Source: Borrelia anserina Es (GTDB taxonomy: Bacteria > Spirochaetota > Spirochaetia > Borreliales > Borreliaceae). From it: DNA of 64,000 nt. This document shows, in pieces, positions 57,456 to 64,000 of the stretch (its first letter is position 1; each line of letters begins with the position of its first letter). The stretch spans positions 620,001 to 684,000 of the forward strand of contig NZ_CP013704.1 in the NCBI RefSeq assembly GCF_001936255.1, given 5' to 3'. The notes under the pieces are model-generated. The model ran no database searches and was not told the origin of the DNA. It worked only from the letters and a program-made list of their open reading frames with translations. The position numbers were made by a program, and so were the translations under genes.

Positions 57456-59000
57456 ATGGGGAGATTTTTTGAGAGTGCCCAAAAATTTGGGCGTTCTTTT
57501 ATGTTGCCTATTGCTATTCTTCCTGCAGCAGGATTATTTTTGGGTGTTGGAGGTGCTTTCTCTAATCCGGCAACTATCAGTGCATATTCGTTTTTGGATT
57601 TATTTTTCCTTCAGGCAGTGTTTAATATAATGAGTACTGCAGGTGCTGTTATTTTTGTTAATTTGCCTCCAATATTTGCAATTGGGGTTGCTGTTGGGCT
57701 TGCAAAATCAGACAAGGGAACAGCAGGACTTGCTGCTTTTATTGGATATCTTGTTTTAAATTCTACTGTTGGTATTTTAATTGATATGTTTGGGAAAGCT
57801 GAGGATCTTTCAAGTGGAGCTGTTGGGTCGATCCTTGGGATTAGAACTTTAGAGACAGGTGTTTTTGGTGGGATTATTGTTGGTATTTTGACTTATTATC
57901 TTCACAATAAGTTTAATAAAGTTGAATTTCCAAGAGTTCTTGGATTTTTTTCAGGGTCTAGGTTTATACCAATAGTAGTTTCTTTTTCAAGTATTCTTCT
58001 TGCTATGTTTATATTTATGTTTTGGCCTTTCATGCAGTCTGGAATTAGTAGAGTAGGTGTGTTAGTGGATGCAACAGGCTATGTTGGTACTCTTATATAC
58101 GGTATTTTTTTACGAATGCTTGGTCCTTTTGGGCTTCATCATATATTTTATTTGCCCTTTTGGACAACTGGTCTTGGTGGTTCTGAAATTATTGATGGTA
58201 AGTTAATTGAAGGAACTCAGAATATCTTTTTTGCTGAACTTGCATCTCAAAGTACTGATAGATTTTTTGTTGGAACTAGCCGTTTTATGAGCGGAAGATT
58301 TATTACTATGATGTTTGGACTACCTGGAGCTGCTCTTGCGCTTTATCGTGTTGCAAAGTCTAGTCAAAGAACAAAGGTTTTTGGTCTTTTATTTTCATCA
58401 GCTTTAACCTCCTTTTTAACGGGAATTACGGAACCACTTGAATTTTCTTTTCTCTTTGTAGCACCAGTTCTTTATGTGGTTCATGCAGTGTTTGATGGTT
58501 TTGCATTTATGATTTCTCATATTTTGCAAATCACAATAGGACAAACTTTCTCTGGAGGCTTTATTGACTTTGTTCTTTTTGGTATTTTGCAGGGGAATTC
58601 AAGAACAAATTGGGTTTTAGTTCCAATGGTAGGCGTTTTTTGGTTTTTCCTATATTACTTTAGTTTCACTTTTTTAATATCTAAATTTGATTATAAAACT
58701 CCTGGTAGGGAAGATATTGAAGATTCTAATAGTACATCTCTTTCTGATGCAAGTGAAAAGGGAGGTAACATTGCTTCTCAAGTGGTTATGGGTCTTGGAG
58801 GACTTGATAATATTATCGAACTTGATTGTTGTGCTACAAGGCTTAGAGTTACTGTAAAGGATTCTTTGAAAGTTGCAAAAGAGACTTTGGAGGGTACTGG
58901 GGCTAAAGGGATTCTTGTGAAGAGTGGTGGTGTTCAAGTGATTTATGGTCCTGATGTCAGTGTACTTAAAAATGAAATAGAAGAAATTCTTGGTGATTGA
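57456..59000 (+). CDS. ptsG: PTS glucose-type EIICB component
   Basis: A 514-residue PTS permease. The N-terminal EIIC domain (about 1-410) has ten or so membrane segments with GLHHIFYLPFW and ITEPLEFSFLFVAP, the glucose/GlcNAc-family substrate region. The C-terminal EIIB domain has the phospho-Cys in LDCCATRLRV (C459 by alignment to CxTRLR). It lacks an EIIA domain, so a separate EIIA-Glc must supply phosphate. The substrate may be glucose or an amino sugar; adjacency to nanE hints at amino-sugar use (inference). Start at ATG 57456 after GGAGGG. Confidence 0.93.
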   Translation: MGRFFESAQKFGRSFMLPIAILPAAGLFLGVGGAFSNPATISAYSFLDLFFLQAVFNIMSTAGAVIFVNLPPIFAIGVAVGLAKSDKGTAGLAAFIGYLVLNSTVGILIDMFGKAEDLSSGAVGSILGIRTLETGVFGGIIVGILTYYLHNKFNKVEFPRVLGFFSGSRFIPIVVSFSSILLAMFIFMFWPFMQSGISRVGVLVDATGYVGTLIYGIFLRMLGPFGLHHIFYLPFWTTGLGGSEIIDGKLIEGTQNIFFAELASQSTDRFFVGTSRFMSGRFITMMFGLPGAALALYRVAKSSQRTKVFGLLFSSALTSFLTGITEPLEFSFLFVAPVLYVVHAVFDGFAFMISHILQITIGQTFSGGFIDFVLFGILQGNSRTNWVLVPMVGVFWFFLYYFSFTFLISKFDYKTPGREDIEDSNSTSLSDASEKGGNIASQVVMGLGGLDNIIELDCCATRLRVTVKDSLKVAKETLEGTGAKGILVKSGGVQVIYGPDVSVLKNEIEEILGD

Positions 59001-59018
59001 TAATAATTTAGATTCTTG

Positions 59019-59051
59019 AAGCAAGTGTATAATTATGAATATCACTTGCTT
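59019..59051 (+). terminator. Terminator of ptsG
   Basis: A perfect 9-bp stem AAGCAAGTG (59019-59027) with CACTTGCTT (59043-59051), then TTTATTTGTTT. It overlaps the 3' end of the convergent hydrolase gene. Confidence 0.75.
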
Positions 59052-60025
59052 TTTATTTGTTTAATAAAGTCAACTGCGTGTTTTGTTAAATAAGATGTAT
59101 TTTGAGCACTTCTGTAACTGTGGTTGCCAACGGGAACATGAGAATAGAGGCTTTCAACAAGAATCATTGGTATTACTTTTTTGTGTCCTCCATATTCACT
59201 TATAAATTTATTTATTTCCATGGAGTCTACTGTGGGGTCTTTTGGGGAATAAGCTATTGTTAACGGAGTTTTGAGATCATTAAATCGACTAGTATTGATT
59301 AATTTAACAAGTCCCATCATTGCAATTATTGAATCAACTTGTCGTATTGGTGAATGGAATGTTGTAACCTCTTCGTGTTCTGTTCTTTGATTTTTGCTTG
59401 TTGCAAGTTCATTATATCCGCCTGTTATAAGGTAAGCAATTTGTTGTCCCCAAGGGTAGTAAACTAAACTTGTTCTTTTATCTTTAGGATAGATATTAGG
59501 TGATATTAAAACAGCAGAATATATCTTATCTGGGTAGTTTTTTAATGCCCAAATAGCACAAGTTCCGCCATTTGAAGTTCCAATGAGTATTAATTTTTCT
59601 CCTATTAATTGGCCAATTTGAATGGCTTCGTCAATATCTCTTAACCAGTCTTGAGTTTTAACGCCTTTAAATGAGTCTTTATTGTTAATTCCGTGTCCTT
59701 TAAGTCTTGTGAAGAAGATATTTGCGTTTAATTCTTTAGCTATATTGTGTGGAATAGGGTAGATTTCATTTTTAGATGCTCCAAAGCCATGAATGTATAC
59801 TACTGAGTATTCTGTTTTTGTGTAAGCTTTGTTCCATATGATTTCTTTTCTTGTGTTTTCTTGTAGATTGAATTTAGATTCCTCGATTAATAGGTTTTGA
59901 TCAATTTCTTTGAGATTGTTGGGAACTTTGGTTTTTTCAAATTCATTTCTAAATTTCAGTCTTGGGCCTACTATTGTTAATAGAAGTAAAAATATAAAGA
60001 TAAAAATGGCATTTTTTATATTCAT
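59042..60025 (-). CDS. Alpha/beta hydrolase, membrane-anchored or secreted
   Basis: A 327-residue protein with an N-terminal hydrophobic segment (NAIFIFIFLLLLTIVG, residues 5-20) followed by an alpha/beta hydrolase domain. Oxyanion motif VYIHGFGASKNE, nucleophile elbow LIGTSNGGT (GxSxG variant), the acid in YSPKDPTVD and the catalytic His in YSHVPVGNH complete the triad. A carboxylesterase or monoacylglycerol-lipase type is plausible; the substrate is unknown. ATG 60025 is chosen because AAAGGA lies 9 bases upstream; longer starts would overlap bosR. It follows bosR by 13 bases and is probably co-transcribed with it. By position it is BB_0646. Confidence 0.88.
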   Translation of the reverse strand: MNIKNAIFIFIFLLLLTIVGPRLKFRNEFEKTKVPNNLKEIDQNLLIEESKFNLQENTRKEIIWNKAYTKTEYSVVYIHGFGASKNEIYPIPHNIAKELNANIFFTRLKGHGINNKDSFKGVKTQDWLRDIDEAIQIGQLIGEKLILIGTSNGGTCAIWALKNYPDKIYSAVLISPNIYPKDKRTSLVYYPWGQQIAYLITGGYNELATSKNQRTEHEEVTTFHSPIRQVDSIIAMMGLVKLINTSRFNDLKTPLTIAYSPKDPTVDSMEINKFISEYGGHKKVIPMILVESLYSHVPVGNHSYRSAQNTSYLTKHAVDFIKQIKSK

Positions 60026-60038
60026 ATGTTGTTTTCCT

Positions 60039-60557
60039 TTAATTATTTTCATGTTCAACACTAGATTTTTCTTTTTTAGATTCTTGATGGCAATTATTGC
60101 ATGATCCTGAGTAGATAATTTCGATAGATTTGGTTTTCCATTTTTCTCCAAGTTTGTCTTTCAGAATATCTTTAATGTCATCAAGTTGGATAGGATATAC
60201 TTGATTGCATTTGTTGCATTTAAAGTGAGCTATTGTAGAAGTCAAACTTAGATAAAATCTTGTTTCTTTTTGATCAGTTGTTTTTATATCTTTAAGAATA
60301 TTACGTTCTTTCAATATGTTTAATGTATTATATACTGTTGCTTTTGACAAACTAGGTATTTCTTTTATTAATTTATTGTAAATTTCTTTTGCTGTAAAAT
60401 ATTCTCTTGGATTTGAGGCAATGTGTAAAATTATTCTATTTCTTGAATGTGAGGCTTTCATGCCCAGCTCGGTTGTTAGTGATTTTAGCAAGATAGGGTC
60501 ATTAGTAATTCCAACTTTTTCTAAAGTAGAATGTACCTCTATTGTATTGTTGTTCAT
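60039..60557 (-). CDS. bosR: Fur/PerR-family regulator BosR
   Basis: A 172-residue Fur-superfamily DNA-binding protein. A winged helix (SKATVYNTLNILKERNIL) precedes a dimerisation domain with two structural-zinc pairs: CNKC at 114-117 and CNNC at 153-156. Canonical regulatory metal ligands of Fur/PerR are hard to see, as in B. burgdorferi BosR. That protein controls oxidative-stress genes and, with Rrp2 and RpoN, rpoS (established for Lyme Borrelia). It is first of a short leftward unit with the hydrolase gene. Length matches B31 BosR (176). Confidence 0.93.
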   Translation of the reverse strand: MNNNTIEVHSTLEKVGITNDPILLKSLTTELGMKASHSRNRIILHIASNPREYFTAKEIYNKLIKEIPSLSKATVYNTLNILKERNILKDIKTTDQKETRFYLSLTSTIAHFKCNKCNQVYPIQLDDIKDILKDKLGEKWKTKSIEIIYSGSCNNCHQESKKEKSSVEHENN

Positions 60558-60648
60558 ATGTGATACCCTTTATTATTTAAGATTAAGTACTTTAATGTCC
60601 TTATAGAAATAATTTTATAACGGTTTGTTAATATTTTGCTACTGATAG

Positions 60649-62340
60649 CTATTTATTTTCATTTTTTTTTATATTTGGGTAAAAAAGTAGGGGCTTGATT
60701 TTTGAGTTTAGCTTTATTTTATTATCGAAATTATTATTAATTGGGAGTAATAGTAAGTTTAAACTCAAAGAGTAATTTTTCAAATCCTCAGCTTTTACTA
60801 TATTGTAAGATCCTCCTATATTTAAAATAAACCATCTCTTAAAGCCTCTTTTTTCAATCTTATAATTGATAGTGTATATAATATGTTTTTCAATATTTAA
60901 GAAACTAATGAAGAAATTACTATTTTTATCGTTTCCTTTAGATATTAAGAATTCTGTACCATTAATGTATCCTTTTATGTCTTTTTTTGTTTCAATAATT
61001 TTTTCATAAGTATCAGAGTCATTGTATCTTGCTGTAATTTTTAAATTAGTCCCTTTCTCAACTTCGAAAATGGGTATCTCTAGAGCTGAATATTCAAGTA
61101 AGTAATTTGTGTTGCTTGTCTTTAAGTTTTTATTATTGCAAGTTATAATGGAAGGCCATGCTATTTTAATTGATATAAAGAAGCTTCCTAAACTTTCGTC
61201 TAGGAAGAAGTCAATTATTGATTTTTCTTTTGCATTGAAACTTAAGTATTGTCTAATTCCTATTATTTTCTCATTTGAGAATGAAAATGAACTTTCAATA
61301 GTTGGTTCCATAATTATATCTTTTTTTGATAAGATCTTAATGTAAGTTCTACAAGAATCTAAAAATTCAGCTTTTCTCTCTTTATATTTGATCTTATTTA
61401 ATTTGCCTTCTGCAAATTTTACATAGTATTTTTCATGAAATAATGTGAAGTTGCCTTCCATGTTATATTCAAGGTTTTTACTTACAATAGGTTCTATATT
61501 TATTGATTGACATTCGACATTTTTATTGACTAAGAATTCTCTTAAAGAAGTTTCATTTATTTGATATTCTTTTAGTCTTTTATTTTGGAATTGTAGTATT
61601 AATTCTTGTTCTTTTAATGAATTGAACTCTGGGATTTCTAATAGCTCTGTGTTTATTTTTTTACCTTCTAGATTTTGTATTTTGATACTATAAAATTTTG
61701 TGTCTAGTTCTTTTAAAGCCAGTAAAAAATTTTTTAGTTCTTGATTGTTGTATGCGTCTTTAATTTCATGGAAGTAAATAAGCGTATCTGTATTTTGCTT
61801 TTGTATTTCATGTTCTTGGATCTCTGATAGAAATTGACAGTTATTTTTATAGAAAACTAAATATTTTTTATTATTTTTTGCAATTCTTACTCCTTCTATG
61901 TAATTAAAATTAAGCTTTCTATATAGTTCAAGTACTCTCTTTCTTAGTTTTTCCATATTGTATATGTAAAATATATGTGGATTATCTTTAAATAAATCTG
62001 TATATCCGCTTTTAAATGGATTCTTTAAAGCCCAGTATAAATCTACATGTATTTCGTCATGTAACATATATTCATGGGGACTACCACTATATGTGCTTGG
62101 AATATAGATATCTTCGTTATTTTTAAGCCTTTTAAAAAACCATTCATTTAGTTCTGGATTTAATTTTAGAATTTCGAAAAAGTATGTTGGGAATGTCCAA
62201 TGTATCTTATAGCTTAAGTTTTTGTTTTCGATTAAATATTTACTATTTGATAAAATGGAATGTAGTTTGCCCTCGGCAAATGCAGTTATTGAGATAATAA
62301 CGATATAAGTTTTTGAGTTTCTAGATTTCCTAAATATCAT
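60649..62340 (-). CDS. Hypothetical exported protein, possible glycosidase-like fold
   Basis: A 563-residue protein with a short signal-like N-terminus (YIVIISITAFAEG). I see no protein-kinase motifs (no GxGxxG, HRD or DFG), although older Borrelia annotation calls this position (BB_0648) a putative Ser/Thr kinase. Residues about 45-115, including STYSGSPHEYMLHDE and DLYWALKNPF, remind me of GH57/GH38-type barrel enzymes, where SPHE-type segments line the sugar site. The C-terminal third is beta-rich (LKITARYNDSDTYE), like the sandwich domains that follow such barrels. This is weak similarity by eye. It lies between bosR and groEL. Function not assigned. Confidence 0.7.
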   Translation of the reverse strand: MIFRKSRNSKTYIVIISITAFAEGKLHSILSNSKYLIENKNLSYKIHWTFPTYFFEILKLNPELNEWFFKRLKNNEDIYIPSTYSGSPHEYMLHDEIHVDLYWALKNPFKSGYTDLFKDNPHIFYIYNMEKLRKRVLELYRKLNFNYIEGVRIAKNNKKYLVFYKNNCQFLSEIQEHEIQKQNTDTLIYFHEIKDAYNNQELKNFLLALKELDTKFYSIKIQNLEGKKINTELLEIPEFNSLKEQELILQFQNKRLKEYQINETSLREFLVNKNVECQSINIEPIVSKNLEYNMEGNFTLFHEKYYVKFAEGKLNKIKYKERKAEFLDSCRTYIKILSKKDIIMEPTIESSFSFSNEKIIGIRQYLSFNAKEKSIIDFFLDESLGSFFISIKIAWPSIITCNNKNLKTSNTNYLLEYSALEIPIFEVEKGTNLKITARYNDSDTYEKIIETKKDIKGYINGTEFLISKGNDKNSNFFISFLNIEKHIIYTINYKIEKRGFKRWFILNIGGSYNIVKAEDLKNYSLSLNLLLLPINNNFDNKIKLNSKIKPLLFYPNIKKNENK

Positions 62341-62535
62341 ATAAAGATCTTTATATTAAGTATATATTACTTTAGTATAAATGGTATTGATTTTACAGTA
62401 AACTACTGCTATGAGGTTTCTTGATTTTTATGTTATTTTGACTTGATTAATGAATGAAAAAAAATTATATTTTTATAGTGATATGTATGAAGTTCATGCT
62501 AACTTTATAATGTTCTATTTTTAATTTAAATTTAA

Positions 62536-64000
<1,465 letters not shown>

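Overview
The window is a gene-dense, strongly A+T-rich stretch of a Borrelia/Borreliella (Lyme or relapsing-fever spirochaete) main chromosome. The recognisable gene order, cysS, glyA, a DjlA-like protein, p66, lctP, dacA, cheD, pepD, tig-clpP-clpX-lon, rpsD, mfd, fruA/fruK, recC-recB-recD, zwf, nhaC, potABCD, nanE, ptsG, bosR and groEL, matches from memory the block numbered about BB_0599 to BB_0649 in B. burgdorferi B31. The p66 porin and the BosR-type Fur protein are characteristic of the genus. The species cannot be fixed from sequence alone. No prophage, insertion sequence, CRISPR array or rRNA was seen. This is core chromosome.

Layout. 1-3931: rightward cluster of cysS (3' end only), a membrane-anchored degenerate transglutaminase-like protein, glyA and a DjlA-like co-chaperone. 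4018-7510: leftward p66 porin and lactate permease. 7587-10951: dacA, cheD and pepD. 11049-11428: four tRNAs (His, Arg, Leu, Gly) from one promoter, followed by the proteostasis run tig-clpP-clpX-lon and a 48-residue basic ORF (to 17303). 17327-18045: the initiator tRNA with rpsD, leftward. 18099-24067: a CDF transporter with an unusual N-terminal domain, a small hypothetical gene, cdd, a DHH phosphoesterase, an exported GH3 enzyme, a CAT tRNA and a DJ-1 protein. 24205-28820: ackA and mfd, leftward. 28918-31900: a hypothetical secreted protein and a LysM amidase. 31970-33856: tRNA-Asn, a probable RNase M5 gene and an M18 aminopeptidase. 33953-37597: a lipoprotein and the divergent fructose genes fruA/fruK around a palindromic control region. 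37764-47840: tRNA-Asp, recD-recB-recC and pncB. 48018-51858: zwf, an eroded second nhaC and an intact nhaC. 51902-56561: potABCD and rbgA. 56704-59000: nanE and ptsG. 59042-62340: an alpha/beta hydrolase, bosR and a large hypothetical protein. From 62563: groEL, running off the right edge.

How the genes fit together. Several sets serve a host-dependent, glycolytic parasite: sugar uptake by PTS (fruA, fruK, ptsG) with amino-sugar conversion (nanE); overflow and redox (lctP, ackA, zwf); scavenging of polyamines, nucleosides, peptides and nicotinate (potABCD, cdd, pepD, apeB, pncB); cell-wall turnover (dacA, LysM amidase, GH3 enzyme); protein quality control (tig, clpP, clpX, lon, DnaJ-like, groEL); and DNA repair (recBCD, mfd).

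The points most worth checking are: a GNAT-like domain fused to a cation-efflux transporter; three genes whose best translation start is not ATG, GTG or TTG (nanE, the RNase M5 gene, possibly the LysM amidase); the RNase M5 stop codon lying antisense in the anticodon loop of tRNA-Asn; the decayed nhaC copy; an A1:A72 initiator tRNA next to rpsD; and a repeat-built operator candidate between fruA and fruK. I found no wholly new multi-gene system.
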